A stretch of 64,000 bases of DNA from Clostridium brassicae (GCF_026738875.1 NZ_JAPQFJ010000008.1:62001-126000); one strand, 5' to 3'. Positions 8,699 through 19,844 are shown, counted from the first letter of the stretch. The notes: generated by a model not told the origin, from the sequence alone. Translations and numbers: made by a program.

Positions 8699-10207
8699 AT
8701 GAATATTAGACCTGATGAAATTACTTCAATAATAAAAAAGGAAATACAAAAGTATGAGAAGAAAATAGAAACAGTAGATTCTGGTACCATTATTCAAATA
8801 GGTGATGGCGTAGCTAGAGTTTATGGATTAGAAGATTGTATGGAAGGGGAACTTTTAATATTCCCTAACAATATATATGGTATGGCTCTTAACCTTGAGC
8901 AAGATAATGTTGGATGTGTTTTATTAGGATCAGAAAAAGGAATTAAAGAAGGAGACATAGTTAAAAGTACAGGGAAAGTAGTTGAAGTACCTGTGGGAGA
9001 AGCATTAGTTGGTAGAGTGGTTGACTCTTTAGGAAATCCTCTTGACGGAAAAGGTCCTATAAAAACTACAGAAACAAGGCCTATTGAAGTGGAAGCTCCT
9101 GGAGTTATTCAGAGGCAATCAGTTAAAGAACCGCTTCAAACAGGTATTAAATCAATAGACTCTATGGTTCCTATAGGAAGAGGTCAAAGAGAACTTATTA
9201 TAGGAGACAGACAAGTTGGTAAAACAGCAATTGCCATAGATACTATATTAAATCAAAAAAACAATAATGTTAAATGTATATATGTTGCTATAGGACAAAA
9301 GCAATCTACTGTAGCACACATTGTAAATACGTTAACTGAAATGGGGGCTATGGATTATACAATAGTAGTATCATCTACAGCTTCAGATTCTGCCCCTCTT
9401 CAATTTTTATCTCCATATGCAGGATGCAGTATGGGTGAATATTTTATGAATAAAGGTGAGGATGTTCTTATTGTATATGATGACTTATCAAAGCATGCAG
9501 TATCTTATAGAACAATGTCATTATTACTAAGGAGACCGCCTGGAAGAGAAGCTTATCCTGGAGACGTATTTTACATTCATTCTAGATTATTAGAAAGAGC
9601 TGCTAGACTTTCTGATAAACTAGGAGGGGGATCTTTAACAGCTTTGCCTATAATAGAAACTCTTGCAGGAGATGTTACAGCATATATACCAACTAATGTT
9701 ATATCTATTACAGATGGTCAAATATTTTTAGAAACAGAACTGTTCTATTCAGGACAAAAGCCAGCAGTAAATGCAGGTATATCAGTTTCACGTGTTGGAG
9801 GAAATGCTCAAATAAAAGCAATGAAGCAAGTATCAGGGACTTTAAGGTTAGAACTTGCACAGTATAGAGAGTTGGCTGCATTTGCACAGTTTGGTTCAGA
9901 TCTTGATAAAGAATCAAAATCAAGACTTGAAAAAGGTAAGAGATTAGTTGAGATATTAAAACAGGATCAATATAATCCTATGTCAGTAGAAAAACAGATA
10001 ATTATTTTATATGCTGCTGTTAATAATTATTTAGCTGATGTGAAAGTATCGGAAATTAAAAAATTCGAAAAAGAATTTTTAGAATATGTTGATACCCATC
10101 ATAGAAATTTAGGTAAAGAAATTTTAAAAGAAAAGCAATTAACAGATAGCATTAAAGAAGAACTTAATAATGCTATAGAAGAATTTAAAAAAATATTTTT
10201 AGCTTAA
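8699..10207 (+). CDS. atpA: F1Fo ATP synthase subunit alpha
   Basis: This 502-residue non-catalytic nucleotide-binding subunit of the F1 head starts with the usual [13 protein letters not shown]. The P-loop [13 protein letters not shown] is near residue 169, and the alpha-type signature [22 protein letters not shown] is present (around 280-300). Length and motifs are complete. It lies 26 bases after atpH, with GAGGTGAG as ribosome binding site. Confidence 0.98.
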   Translation: MNIRPDEITSIIKKEIQKYEKKIETVDSGTIIQIGDGVARVYGLEDCMEGELLIFPNNIYGMALNLEQDNVGCVLLGSEKGIKEGDIVKSTGKVVEVPVGEALVGRVVDSLGNPLDGKGPIKTTETRPIEVEAPGVIQRQSVKEPLQTGIKSIDSMVPIGRGQRELIIGDRQVGKTAIAIDTILNQKNNNVKCIYVAIGQKQSTVAHIVNTLTEMGAMDYTIVVSSTASDSAPLQFLSPYAGCSMGEYFMNKGEDVLIVYDDLSKHAVSYRTMSLLLRRPPGREAYPGDVFYIHSRLLERAARLSDKLGGGSLTALPIIETLAGDVTAYIPTNVISITDGQIFLETELFYSGQKPAVNAGISVSRVGGNAQIKAMKQVSGTLRLELAQYRELAAFAQFGSDLDKESKSRLEKGKRLVEILKQDQYNPMSVEKQIIILYAAVNNYLADVKVSEIKKFEKEFLEYVDTHHRNLGKEILKEKQLTDSIKEELNNAIEEFKKIFLA

Positions 10208-10234
10208 AGAGATTTTATCTTTAGGAGGTGAAGT

Positions 10235-11098
10235 ATGGCAGGAGCAGGGTTAGTTGCTATAAAACGAAGAATAAAATCAGTTAATAATACTAAAAAAATA
10301 ACGAAAGCTGTGAGTCTTGTTGCCACCTCTAAACTTAGAAGAGCGAAACAAAATTTAGATATAAACAATAATTATTATAATCATTTAAAGAAAATTATGT
10401 CTCGCGTATTAAAAGACAGAGAAAGGGAAGAAAATATATATATTAATGGTAATGGTAGTAATAAAAAAATATATATTGCCCTTACATCTGATTCAGGGTT
10501 ATGTGGAGGATTTAATGTAGGAGTAGTTCAAAAAACTGTGGAAGCAATATTAAAAGATAAAGACAATTCATCCTTAATTGTAGTAGGTGAAAAAGGAAGA
10601 ACGCATTTTAAGAAAATAGGATATGAAGCTTTAGCTGAATATGTTGAAATTCCAGATATCCCTACTACTAAAGAAGCTAAAATTATTATAGATAAAGCAT
10701 TTAGTTTATATAAAAATAAAGAGATTGGAGAAATAAATGTAGTTTATACAGAATTTATTTCTTCTGTTAAGCAAGAAGTGGTTATAAGAAAAATACTTCC
10801 ATTTGAAGGAACTTTGCCTGATGATGAAGAAAATTATGATACTTATATAGAATATGAGCCAGAAAATTATAAATTCCTAAATAATATTTCTAGTATTTTT
10901 TTAATGCAGACCATGTTAAATATTATGTTAAATTCTAAGGTAAGTGAGCAAAACTCAAGAATGACTGCTATGGACGGAGCTACTAAAAATGCAGATGACA
11001 TATTAGAAAAGCTTAATTTAAAATACAATAGAATTAGACAAAGTGCAATAACTCAAGAAATATCAGAAATAGTTGGTGGTGCAGAGGCACAAAAATAA
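10235..11098 (+). CDS. atpG: F1Fo ATP synthase subunit gamma
   Basis: This 287-residue central rotor shaft is complete. Both conserved ends are present: IKRRIKSVNNTKKITKAV at about residues 9-26 and the C-terminal coiled helix LNLKYNRIRQSAITQEISEIVGGA. The central Rossmann-like part contains TSDSGLCGGFN. It rotates inside the alpha3beta3 head and couples ion flow to catalysis. Confidence 0.97.
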   Translation: MAGAGLVAIKRRIKSVNNTKKITKAVSLVATSKLRRAKQNLDINNNYYNHLKKIMSRVLKDREREENIYINGNGSNKKIYIALTSDSGLCGGFNVGVVQKTVEAILKDKDNSSLIVVGEKGRTHFKKIGYEALAEYVEIPDIPTTKEAKIIIDKAFSLYKNKEIGEINVVYTEFISSVKQEVVIRKILPFEGTLPDDEENYDTYIEYEPENYKFLNNISSIFLMQTMLNIMLNSKVSEQNSRMTAMDGATKNADDILEKLNLKYNRIRQSAITQEISEIVGGAEAQK

Positions 11099-11102
11099 GT
11101 AA

Positions 11103-12509
<1,407 letters not shown>

Positions 12510-12527
12510 GATTAGGAGATTGATATA

Positions 12528-12929
12528 ATGGCAGAAATTATTAAACTATCGATTATTACTCCAAGTAAAGAATTTTATAAAGGAGAAGTAATGGAATTAA
12601 ATACAGAAAGTTTAGAAGGAAAGATAGGGATTTTGCCGAAACATTTACCTTTAGTAGCTATATTGAAACCTACTATTTCTGAGATTATAGATGAAAAAGG
12701 AGAAAGAAAAAAATTTTTTTCATCTTCAGGTATTTTAAAGGTATTAGAGAATGAAATTATAATGCTTTTAGATGCATGTGAATGGCCAGAAGATATTGAT
12801 GCAGACAGAGCTGAAAAGTCTAAAGCAAGAGCAGAAAAAAGGTTAAGTGAAAAAAGTGATATTGATATAGATAGAGCTAAGCTTTCTCTTTTGAGATCAC
12901 TTATGAGAATTAAAATAAAAGAAATATAA
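12528..12929 (+). CDS. atpC: F1Fo ATP synthase subunit epsilon
   Basis: This 133-residue protein has an N-terminal beta sandwich with the typical LNTESLEGKIGILPKHLPLVA, followed by a C-terminal pair of helices rich in Arg/Lys/Glu (DADRAEKSKARAEKRL). The helical part is the element that in other bacteria can extend and brake ATP hydrolysis. It is the last gene of the operon and is followed within five bases by a very strong hairpin. Confidence 0.95.
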   Translation: MAEIIKLSIITPSKEFYKGEVMELNTESLEGKIGILPKHLPLVAILKPTISEIIDEKGERKKFFSSSGILKVLENEIIMLLDACEWPEDIDADRAEKSKARAEKRLSEKSDIDIDRAKLSLLRSLMRIKIKEI

Positions 12930-12933
12930 ATAT

Positions 12934-12987
12934 AAAGTAAAAGATGGTTCGAATAATAAATTTATTGTTCGAACCATCTTTTACTTT
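12934..12987. terminator. Terminator of the atp operon
   Basis: A perfect 20-bp inverted repeat (arms 12934-12953 and 12968-12987) contains GATGGTTCGAA, and its loop (AATAAATTTATT) is itself self-complementary. The A-run and T-run at the ends would let it stop transcripts from either side. Confidence 0.85.
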
Positions 12988-13087
12988 ATCACACTTTAGT
13001 GCCAATTTTTATATATTAATAATATATTTAAAGTATAATTTACAGATTTAAAGTTAATAATCTAAGGATAAAGGTAGGTGGGTAATA

Positions 13088-13789
13088 ATGTCAAAAAAGG
13101 TTAAAGTATCTATAATAATGTTCATTTTTTTATCAATTATATTAAACTATAAAGTTTCTTATGGATGTAAAAATTTGGATTTATTTAATTCTATACTTGA
13201 TGAATCTAAAGGTTATGTAGAAGAATATGGAGTAAAAACTCATTTTAAAACTTACAAAAATGGACAAGAACTTTACAATGATTTTATTACTCAAATAAGT
13301 AAAGAATATAAAAGTTATAGTGGAGAAGTTTCCAGAGATAAAAGTAATTTTATAATAAGATTTCAAGATGAACACAGCAAAGGGCATATAGAATTTAATA
13401 TTGGTAGTGAAGGAAAAAATGTATCATTACAAATTATACAAAAAAACCATAAGAATAATTTACAGAATCTAAAAGATAAAATTGAAAAAACAATTACTCC
13501 TATGACAAAAGAAAAAACACTATGCAAGACATATTTAAAGGCTAAGCTAAATGATAAAGATAATATAAGCGATATTAATGGAAAAATAGTTAGTAATCTT
13601 AAAAATGAAGGAATAACAGATGTTTCTACAATTAAAATTGAAAATGGGTATAGTTCATCAGCATATACTGGAAAATACAAAGCTATAAAAAATGGAGATA
13701 AATTAATTGATTTTAATTTTGCAGTATGTAAATATTCATCAGGAAATTATATTATTATTGGAACCCCAGAAATATTTGTACCATATTAG
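13088..13789 (+). CDS. ywmB: YwmB-like secreted protein (TATA-box-like fold family)
   Basis: This 233-residue protein has an N-terminal signal or anchor (residues 4-26, KVKVSIIMFIFLSIILNYKVSYG). The rest resembles the YwmB family, which adopts a TATA-box-binding-like alpha/beta fold and has no firmly assigned biochemical role. The identification leans heavily on synteny: in Bacillus, ywmB lies directly before murAA, spoIID and spoIIQ, exactly as here. The gap to murA is 29 bases. It acts outside the membrane if the signal is used. Confidence 0.75.
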   Translation: MSKKVKVSIIMFIFLSIILNYKVSYGCKNLDLFNSILDESKGYVEEYGVKTHFKTYKNGQELYNDFITQISKEYKSYSGEVSRDKSNFIIRFQDEHSKGHIEFNIGSEGKNVSLQIIQKNHKNNLQNLKDKIEKTITPMTKEKTLCKTYLKAKLNDKDNISDINGKIVSNLKNEGITDVSTIKIENGYSSSAYTGKYKAIKNGDKLIDFNFAVCKYSSGNYIIIGTPEIFVPY

Positions 13790-13818
13790 CCAAAGAACAG
13801 TGGAATGGAGAGGATGTT

Positions 13819-15075
13819 ATGAAAGAAATATTAGTTAAGGGTGGTAGAAGATTAAATGGAGAAATAGATATAAGCTCTGCTAAAAATGCTGTACTTCCTA
13901 TTATTGCGTGCAGTATGTTGTGTGAAGAGACTTGTGTAATAAATAAAGCGCCATTGCTTAAAGATGTTTTTGTTATATGTGATGTTTTGAGATCTGTTAA
14001 TTCGAATATAACTATTGAAAAAGATCGTATAGTTATTGACAATTCAAATTTAAAAAATATTGAACCTGATAGTGAGCTAGTAAAAAAAATGAGAGCATCT
14101 TTTTTAGTGATGGGACCTATGATTTCTAGATTTGGTAAATTTAGAATATCTTTACCGGGTGGTTGTAACATAGGCACTAGACCCATTGATTTGCATTTGA
14201 AGGGGTTTAGCGCATTGGGGGCAGAAATAAAGCTAGGGCATGGTTATGTAGAGGTTTGTGCTAATAAGTTAATAGGAAATAGAATATATTTAGATTTTCC
14301 TTCTGTAGGTGCTACAGAAAATATAATGATGGCAGCTATTTTAGCTGAAGGAGAAACTACAATAGAAAATGCTGCAGGAGAACCTGAAATTCAAGATTTA
14401 GCAAATTTTTTGAATTCTATGGGAGCAAAAATAAGTGGAGCAGGTACAGATAATATTAAAATACAAGGAGTAAAAAAATTAAGAGGAATAGAATATACCC
14501 CTATACCTGATAGAATAGAAGCAGGTACTTATATGGTGGGAGCTGCAATAACAAAAGGTAAAATAAGGATAAACGGTATTAAAGAAGAACATCTGAAGCC
14601 TATTATCGCAAAGTTGCGAGAACTAGGGGTGTATATAGAAAGCTTAGGAGATAGTATAATAGTAGATGGTGATAGAGAATTTAACCCTATTGATATTAAA
14701 ACTATGCCTTATCCAGGATTTCCTACAGATATGCAAGCTCAAATGATGAGCCTATTATGTACTATAAAAGGAACTAGTTTAATAACTGAAACCATTTTTG
14801 AAAATAGGTTTATGCATGTAGGAGAGCTTAAAAGAATGGGAGCAAATATAAAAATAGATGGAAGATGTGCTGTAATTGAAGGAGTAGATGTGCTTACCGG
14901 ATGTGATGTTAAAGCAACAGACTTGAGAGCTGGAGCAGCTCTTATAATTGCTGCACTTGCTGGGGAAGGATATACTAAAGTGGGAAACATATATCATATA
15001 GAAAGAGGATATGTTGATATAGATGGGAAGTTTAGAAAATTAGGTGCCAATATTGAGAGGGTTGAAGTTGAATAA
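13819..15075 (+). CDS. murA: UDP-N-acetylglucosamine 1-carboxyvinyltransferase
   Basis: This 418-residue enzyme performs the first committed step of peptidoglycan synthesis, moving enolpyruvate from PEP to UDP-GlcNAc. Catalytic Cys116 lies in LPGGCNIGTRP, and K22-N23 in SSAKNAVLPI. The two inside-out alpha/beta domains are complete. A Cys rather than Asp at position 116 predicts fosfomycin sensitivity for this copy. It is probably co-transcribed with ywmB. A second murA may exist elsewhere, as in many Firmicutes. Confidence 0.97.
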   Translation: MKEILVKGGRRLNGEIDISSAKNAVLPIIACSMLCEETCVINKAPLLKDVFVICDVLRSVNSNITIEKDRIVIDNSNLKNIEPDSELVKKMRASFLVMGPMISRFGKFRISLPGGCNIGTRPIDLHLKGFSALGAEIKLGHGYVEVCANKLIGNRIYLDFPSVGATENIMMAAILAEGETTIENAAGEPEIQDLANFLNSMGAKISGAGTDNIKIQGVKKLRGIEYTPIPDRIEAGTYMVGAAITKGKIRINGIKEEHLKPIIAKLRELGVYIESLGDSIIVDGDREFNPIDIKTMPYPGFPTDMQAQMMSLLCTIKGTSLITETIFENRFMHVGELKRMGANIKIDGRCAVIEGVDVLTGCDVKATDLRAGAALIIAALAGEGYTKVGNIYHIERGYVDIDGKFRKLGANIERVEVE

Positions 15076-15128
15076 AATATAGAAATTGTTAATAATAATG
15101 AAAAAGCAGTAATTTAAATATGTATAAT

Positions 15129-15170
15129 CAAGCTATGTAGAATGAATAAAAAGTCTATGTAGCTTGTTTT
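15129..15170 (+). terminator. Probable terminator after murA
   Basis: A 12-bp stem with arms CAAGCTATGTAG (15129-15140) and CTATGTAGCTTG (15155-15166), containing two G-U pairs, is followed by TTTTATTTATT. The remaining gap to 15460 is AT-rich. It should contain the spoIID promoter, but I could not find a defensible sigma-E pair there. Confidence 0.65.
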
Positions 15171-15460
15171 ATTTATTAGTCTAAATTTCAATGAAGTTAA
15201 TGTTACTTAAAATATTTAATTTATTTATTGGGTATTTTTTAATGGCAAAGATAATACAAATATAATGTACTAGTAGAGTAAAAAAGATTCTTGATTTTAT
15301 TTACAGATTTTACTCAATTTAAAAGGTAAGAAGTGAATTGAAATTTAGATTTTGTGTGGAGCGCTTACTCATCTCAATATGTGAAGACGATTTTCCATTA
15401 AGTTTTTATCTAGAGTTATATCATCGTTTACTCTCACTTTAAGGAAGAGAGGGTATTAGA

Positions 15461-16558
15461 ATGAATACACCATTGGATAAATTTATTTTTGATTTAAAAA
15501 GGTTAGGGGACAACTATATGAAAAAAATTTTTTTGAGTATTGGTATATTTATATGTTTTACATTAATTTTATCAATATTGATTGTTGGCATTGATAATAA
15601 AACTCAAATAAAACAGAAAAATAGTAAAAACAATCAAACAAAAACATTGCAAGAAAAAAATACTATACTAGATAACTATAATATAAAAGATTTAGATATA
15701 GATGTGTATATTACAAAAGATAAAAAAGTAAAAACAATGAATATAGAGGAATATGTTATGGGAGTTGTGGCTGGTGAAATGCCTGCTAATTTTCATCCTC
15801 AAGCATTAAAAGCTCAAGCTGTAGCGGCTAGGACGTATGGACTTGCTCACCTAGAAAAATTTGGAGCATCAAAAAAGGCAAAATCTACTGAGGGGGATGT
15901 TAATGATACTATTGCCTTTCAAGTATATATGAATAAACAAGATAGAATGGATTCATGGCCTGAAAAACATGCAGAGGAATATTGGAATAAGTTAAAAACT
16001 GCAGTGGAAGAAACAGAAGGAGAAGTCTTAGCTTATGATAATAAATTAGTTATGGCACCTTATTATTTTTCTACAAGTAGTGGAAAGACAGAAGATGCTG
16101 TGGATGTTTTTGGTAAAGAGATTCCATATTTAAAAAGTGTGGATAGTCCAGGAGAAGAAGAGGCTAGTAAATATAAATCTCAATTTAGATATACTTATAA
16201 TGATTTTATTAATAATTTAAGCAGTATAGTACCTAAAGACAAATTAGTACCTAATACATTGAAAGAGCAAGTTAAAGTATTAGAAAGAAGTAAGGGGGGA
16301 AGTGTAAAAAAAATAAGAATAGTAGATAAGGATATTAGTGGTGTTAAGTTTAGAAGTTTATTTGGTTTATCTTCTTCAAACTTTTCTATAGAATTTGAAG
16401 AAAGTAGCATTTGTATCAACTGTAATGGGTATGGTCATGGTGTAGGAATGAGCCAGTGGGGAGCATACTCTATGGCAAAGCAAGGGAAAAAATATAAAGA
16501 CATATTAAAGCATTACTATAATGGAGTAGATGTTGTAAAACTTAATATAAGAAGATAA
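15461..16558 (+). CDS. spoIID: Stage II sporulation protein D, peptidoglycan lytic transglycosylase
   Basis: This 365-residue protein is part of the engulfment machinery in the mother cell and cuts septal peptidoglycan strands. The N-terminal membrane anchor is at about residues 20-43. The catalytic glutamate lies in VVAGEMPANFHPQALKAQAV, and the C-terminal conserved region in GYGHGVGMSQWGAYSMA. Two starts are possible: the ATG at 15461 after AGAGAGGG, or Met20 at 15518, which begins directly with the signal-like MKKIFLSIGIF. Length and anchor position favour the second. SpoIIQ, also needed for engulfment, follows. Confidence 0.93.
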   Translation: MNTPLDKFIFDLKRLGDNYMKKIFLSIGIFICFTLILSILIVGIDNKTQIKQKNSKNNQTKTLQEKNTILDNYNIKDLDIDVYITKDKKVKTMNIEEYVMGVVAGEMPANFHPQALKAQAVAARTYGLAHLEKFGASKKAKSTEGDVNDTIAFQVYMNKQDRMDSWPEKHAEEYWNKLKTAVEETEGEVLAYDNKLVMAPYYFSTSSGKTEDAVDVFGKEIPYLKSVDSPGEEEASKYKSQFRYTYNDFINNLSSIVPKDKLVPNTLKEQVKVLERSKGGSVKKIRIVDKDISGVKFRSLFGLSSSNFSIEFEESSICINCNGYGHGVGMSQWGAYSMAKQGKKYKDILKHYYNGVDVVKLNIRR

Positions 16559-16564
16559 ATTTGT

Positions 16565-16592
16565 AAAAACGGACTTTTATAGGTCCGTTTTT
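16565..16592 (+). terminator. Terminator of spoIID
   Basis: 10-bp arms AAAAACGGAC and GTCCGTTTTT around an 8-base loop, continuing into TTATTTAT. Confidence 0.85.
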
Positions 16593-16687
16593 TATTTATA
16601 AGCAATTTAAATAAGGAAATTAAATAATTATTGTTTTATTTTGTCAAAAAAATAAGAAAAAAAAGTAAAAAAAATTTCAAAAATTAT

Positions 16688-16716
16688 GTATTTTTTATAG
16701 TGTAAAGGACAAACTA
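16688..16716 (+). promoter_or_regulatory. Possible forespore sigma-F promoter of spoIIQ
   Basis: GTATT at 16688, a 14-base spacer, then GGACAAACTA at 16707-16716, which matches the GGnnAnAnTR pattern reported for Bacillus sigma-F -10 elements. spoIIQ is a sigma-F gene in Bacillus. The weakness is geometry: the transcript would start near the ribosome binding site at 16721, leaving a leader of only about 12 bases. Confidence 0.35.
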
Positions 16717-16734
16717 CAAAAAGGAGGTGTTTTT

Positions 16735-17508
16735 ATGGAAAACAAAGACAAAAATAAAAAAACATCATTTTTTGAAAGAGAGGGCTTCTATATAATTCTT
16801 TTTGTATGCTTATGCATAGTTGCAGTTGTGGCAGCTTTAACAACAAAGAATAACAAAAGAGTTCAGAATAAACCTCAAACAGCACAGGTTCAAAAGGTTG
16901 ATGTAAAAGAGGAAAATGATGTTGCAAAAGCATTGAAAGAAGAAACTCAAAAAAAGACTTATAACAATGCAATGGAAGTTAAGAAAGGAACTAATAGCAA
17001 AACAATATCAAATGAAGCTAAGATAGAACCTGTAAAAAATGGAAGTAAAGGTTTAGCAGTTTCTAAGTCTAAGGATCCTAATTTCATAAAACCTGTAGAA
17101 GGTGAAGTAGTTATGAAATATTCATTAGTTCCTATTCATTGGGAAACTTCAGGAACAGATAGACCACACTTTGGAATAAACATAAAAGCTAAAGCAGGAA
17201 CTCCTGTAAAAGCTGTAAGTGATGGAGAAGTTAAGTCTGTTGAAGAAGGATCTTTTGGAATGACTGTAACAATCTATCATCCAGAATACAGTAAAAGAAC
17301 TGTATATGCTAACTTAGATAAAAATGTAAAAGTTAAAGTAGGAGATAAGGTTAGCCAAGGAAAAGAAATAGGGAAGATAGGAACAACAGCAATAAGAGGA
17401 TCTAATGAAAAGTACGGAAAAGAATTCTTACATTTTGAAGTACTTAAAGGTTCAAAAGGTGATGCTCAATCTACAAGTGAAAATCCTGAAAAATATGTAA
17501 AATACTAA
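16735..17508 (+). CDS. spoIIQ: Forespore engulfment protein SpoIIQ, LytM-fold, with altered zinc site
   Basis: This 257-residue protein has one N-terminal membrane helix (18-36), a charged linker and an M23/LytM domain (about 117-257). SpoIIQ on the forespore side pairs with mother-cell SpoIIIAH to form the channel/zipper needed for engulfment. Two LytM key positions differ from an active enzyme: the HxxxD motif reads H145-F-G-I-N149, and the HxH motif reads F231-L-H233. It is therefore probably not an active endopeptidase, which is an inference. It sits between spoIID and spoIIID as in Bacillus. AAGGAGG precedes the start. Confidence 0.9.
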   Translation: MENKDKNKKTSFFEREGFYIILFVCLCIVAVVAALTTKNNKRVQNKPQTAQVQKVDVKEENDVAKALKEETQKKTYNNAMEVKKGTNSKTISNEAKIEPVKNGSKGLAVSKSKDPNFIKPVEGEVVMKYSLVPIHWETSGTDRPHFGINIKAKAGTPVKAVSDGEVKSVEEGSFGMTVTIYHPEYSKRTVYANLDKNVKVKVGDKVSQGKEIGKIGTTAIRGSNEKYGKEFLHFEVLKGSKGDAQSTSENPEKYVKY

Positions 17509-17517
17509 ATTTTTCAT

Positions 17518-17555
17518 TTTAGCCATTTCCTAATATAAATCAGGAAATGGCTAAA
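17518..17555 (+). terminator. Terminator of spoIIQ
   Basis: A perfect 14-bp inverted repeat TTTAGCCATTTCCT and complement around a 10-base loop. The T-tract after it is poor, so it may work better on the opposite strand or mainly stabilise the mRNA end. Confidence 0.6.
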
Positions 17556-17624
17556 TAACAGAATAGTAATTTAATGGAATATAAGCGCATATTTATAAGT
17601 ATATAAGGTTAAGGAGGTTGCAAC

Positions 17625-17879
17625 TTGAAAGATTACATTGAAGAAAGAGTTATGGAAGTTGCTAATTATATTATAGAATCAAAAGCCACTATAAGAAAAA
17701 CCGCCAAGGTTTTTGGAGTAAGTAAAAGTACTATACACAAAGACATGACGGAGAGGTTGCCTAAAATAAATCCACAGGTAGCTAAAGCAGCCAAAGATGT
17801 TTTAGACTTAAATAAGTCAGAAAGGCATATTAGAGGTGGTAAAGCAACTAAAATGAAATATAAAACTTTAGAAGGTTAA
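17625..17879 (+). CDS. spoIIID: Stage III sporulation transcriptional regulator SpoIIID
   Basis: This 84-residue DNA-binding protein regulates mother-cell genes around the sigma-E to sigma-K switch. The helix-turn-helix is visible as TIRKTAKVFGVSKSTIHKDMTERL (about residues 22-45), nearly identical to Bacillus SpoIIID, and the basic tail RHIRGGKATKMKYK is conserved. The start codon is TTG at 17625, chosen because AAGGAGG lies at 17611-17617 and the protein then begins MKDYIEERV as in Bacillus. Confidence 0.96.
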   Translation: MKDYIEERVMEVANYIIESKATIRKTAKVFGVSKSTIHKDMTERLPKINPQVAKAAKDVLDLNKSERHIRGGKATKMKYKTLEG

Positions 17880-17999
17880 AATATTCCTATTTTATAGAAA
17901 AGGATTTTATTAATACTATAGCATAAAAGTCAATAAACGTTTATAATAAAAGATAGATTAATTTGTAAAATATACAAAAGAGCAGGAGTGAAAATAGGA

Positions 18000-19031
18000 A
18001 TGTTTTTCAGAATAAATACGGATATGGGGATAGATTTAGGTACAGCCACAGTACTAGTTTATATTAAAGGGAAAGGGATTGTTCTGCAAGAACCTTCAGT
18101 TGTTGCTATAGATAAGAATTTAAATAAGGTTTTAGCAGTAGGGGAAGAAGCTAGACAAATGATAGGAAGAACGCCTGGAAATATAGTAGCAATTCGCCCA
18201 TTAAGGGATGGGGTGATATCTGATTACGATATTACTGAAAAAATGTTGAAACATTTCATAAGGAAGGCTTGTGGAAATAAAAGAGTAGGAGCTCCTAATG
18301 TGGTTATATGTGTTCCTTGCCAAGCCACAGAGGTTGAAAAAAGGGCAGTAAAGGATGCTGCGGTTAATGCTGGGTCAAAGAAAGTATTTTTAATAGAAGA
18401 GCCTTTGGCAGCAGCTATAGGTGCTGGATTGGATATAACAAAAGCTAGCGGTAATATGGTTATTGATATTGGTGGTGGAACTACTGATATTGCTGTTATT
18501 TCTTTAGGTGGTTTAGTTGTTAGAAGTTCAATTAAAGTTGCTGGGGATAACTTTGACGAAGACATAATCAAGTATATAAGAAAAAAACATAAGCTTATGA
18601 TTGGAGAAAGAACGGCTGAAGAATTAAAGATAAATATAGGTTGTGCATATAGAAGAGAAGAAGATATAAGTATGGAAATAAGAGGACGAGATTTAATAAC
18701 TGGTCTTCCTAAAAATATAAATGTTTCCTCAGAAGAAATGAGGGAAGCTTTAAGTGAGGCAGTAAATGCTATTGCTGAATGTACTCACTCAGTATTAGAA
18801 AAAACTCCACCAGAACTTGCAGCAGATATAGCTGATAAAGGAATAGTTATGACTGGTGGCGGAGCGTTGTTAAGTGGATTAGACAAACTTATAGAAGAAG
18901 TTACAAAAGTTCCTGTTTATATTGCAAAAGAAGCTGTTTCTTCTGTTGCTCTTGGAACTGGAGAAGTATTAAATTTTATAGATAAAATCGCTGACTCTTA
19001 TAAAGGACAAGACATTACTTTAATGGAGTAA
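18000..19031 (+). CDS. mbl: Rod-shape determining actin homologue, MreB/Mbl family
   Basis: This 343-residue bacterial actin has the phosphate-1 loop GIDLGTATVLVY, the adenosine region VIDIGGGTTDIAVISLGG and GIVMTGGGALLSGLD. It polymerises under the membrane and guides side-wall synthesis. The symbol mbl is chosen because it follows spoIIID as in Bacillus; sequence alone cannot separate Mbl from MreB here. I prefer the ATG at 18000 (MFFRINTDMGIDLG), with CAGGAGTG upstream, over a GTG at 17988 that overlaps that site. Confidence 0.92.
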   Translation: MFFRINTDMGIDLGTATVLVYIKGKGIVLQEPSVVAIDKNLNKVLAVGEEARQMIGRTPGNIVAIRPLRDGVISDYDITEKMLKHFIRKACGNKRVGAPNVVICVPCQATEVEKRAVKDAAVNAGSKKVFLIEEPLAAAIGAGLDITKASGNMVIDIGGGTTDIAVISLGGLVVRSSIKVAGDNFDEDIIKYIRKKHKLMIGERTAEELKINIGCAYRREEDISMEIRGRDLITGLPKNINVSSEEMREALSEAVNAIAECTHSVLEKTPPELAADIADKGIVMTGGGALLSGLDKLIEEVTKVPVYIAKEAVSSVALGTGEVLNFIDKIADSYKGQDITLME

Positions 19032-19089
19032 TTAAAAAATAACCAGTGTGTTTCAAGAGGTGATTTATACTGGCCTATATTATAGTTAA

Positions 19090-19137
19090 AAAACCATTAT
19101 CAAATTAACTAGTATAGATGGAGTTGATAATGGTTTT
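19090..19137 (+). terminator. Terminator of mbl
   Basis: 14-bp arms AAAACCATTATCAA and complement with a 20-base loop, ending in GGTTTTTAT. Confidence 0.8.
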
Positions 19138-19284
19138 TATATTTATTGAGTTGTATAATTTATGATTAAAATGAGTTGTTCAACAACTTATTTTGTTACA
19201 AATTTTAAATTATATCATGAATAAATTCCTTTCTAGTAAATAATTTAATCATTTGATTTACACAAGTTTATATATAAATGAGAA

Positions 19285-19824
19285 TTAAAATTTTTGTGTT
19301 TTTAAACAAGACATATAATAAGAATGTATTAAAGAATGAGATATAACTTTTGCCATATTTAATACTAAATCTAATCTAATATTTCTATTTGTAAATAACT
19401 CATTATTATCACTAGAATCTACGATACCTATTATAGAAGATTCACCTACATCTGGTAGCAACTTTCCTACACCTTTACCTGGATGTATTGGATAGTTTCT
19501 AGCCTGTATCTCACCTATATTATTATTATCTCCTAGACAAGCATCTACACCTATTATATTGGAGGTAGGATGTAAAGATTTTATTTCTTTTAGTTTATCA
19601 TCTATATTTAGAGCATGTATGGGAGCGGATATGGTTCCATAAACCTTTAAGGGAAAGTTTTGATATTGTAATAGTGTTCCAACTAAAGGACCTAGACAGT
19701 CTCCTATGCATCTATCAGTTCCTATACATACTATCAAAGTGTTCATATCTATATAATCTTTTAAGAAATAAGCAACTTGGTAATATGATAAATTGTCTTT
19801 ATAGTCAACTTTTATTTTATTCAA
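19285..19824 (-). CDS. yyaC: Sporulation protein YyaC (GPR-like protease fold)
   Basis: This 179-residue protein of the YyaC family is distantly related in fold to the spore protease GPR and is found only in spore formers. Conserved stretches are VCIGTDRCIGDCLGPLVGT (31-49), GTISAPIHALN (63-73), IIGVDACLGD (90-99) and GVGKLLPDVGESSI (118-131). Its substrate is not established. The start is TTG at 19824, supported by AAGGAGGTG at 19832-19840 on the minus strand. Its position beside the spoIIID-mbl block fits a sporulation role. Confidence 0.87.
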   Translation of the reverse strand: MNKIKVDYKDNLSYYQVAYFLKDYIDMNTLIVCIGTDRCIGDCLGPLVGTLLQYQNFPLKVYGTISAPIHALNIDDKLKEIKSLHPTSNIIGVDACLGDNNNIGEIQARNYPIHPGKGVGKLLPDVGESSIIGIVDSSDNNELFTNRNIRLDLVLNMAKVISHSLIHSYYMSCLKTQKF

Positions 19825-19844
19825 TAAATCACACCTCCTTGTTA

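Noticed and set aside
15330-15455. A sigma-E promoter for spoIID
   Set aside because: One is expected biologically, but no pair with acceptable spacing could be found, so none is annotated.
16688-16716. Treating the sigma-F match at spoIIQ as firm
   Set aside because: The predicted start site is almost on the ribosome binding site; kept only as a low-confidence feature.
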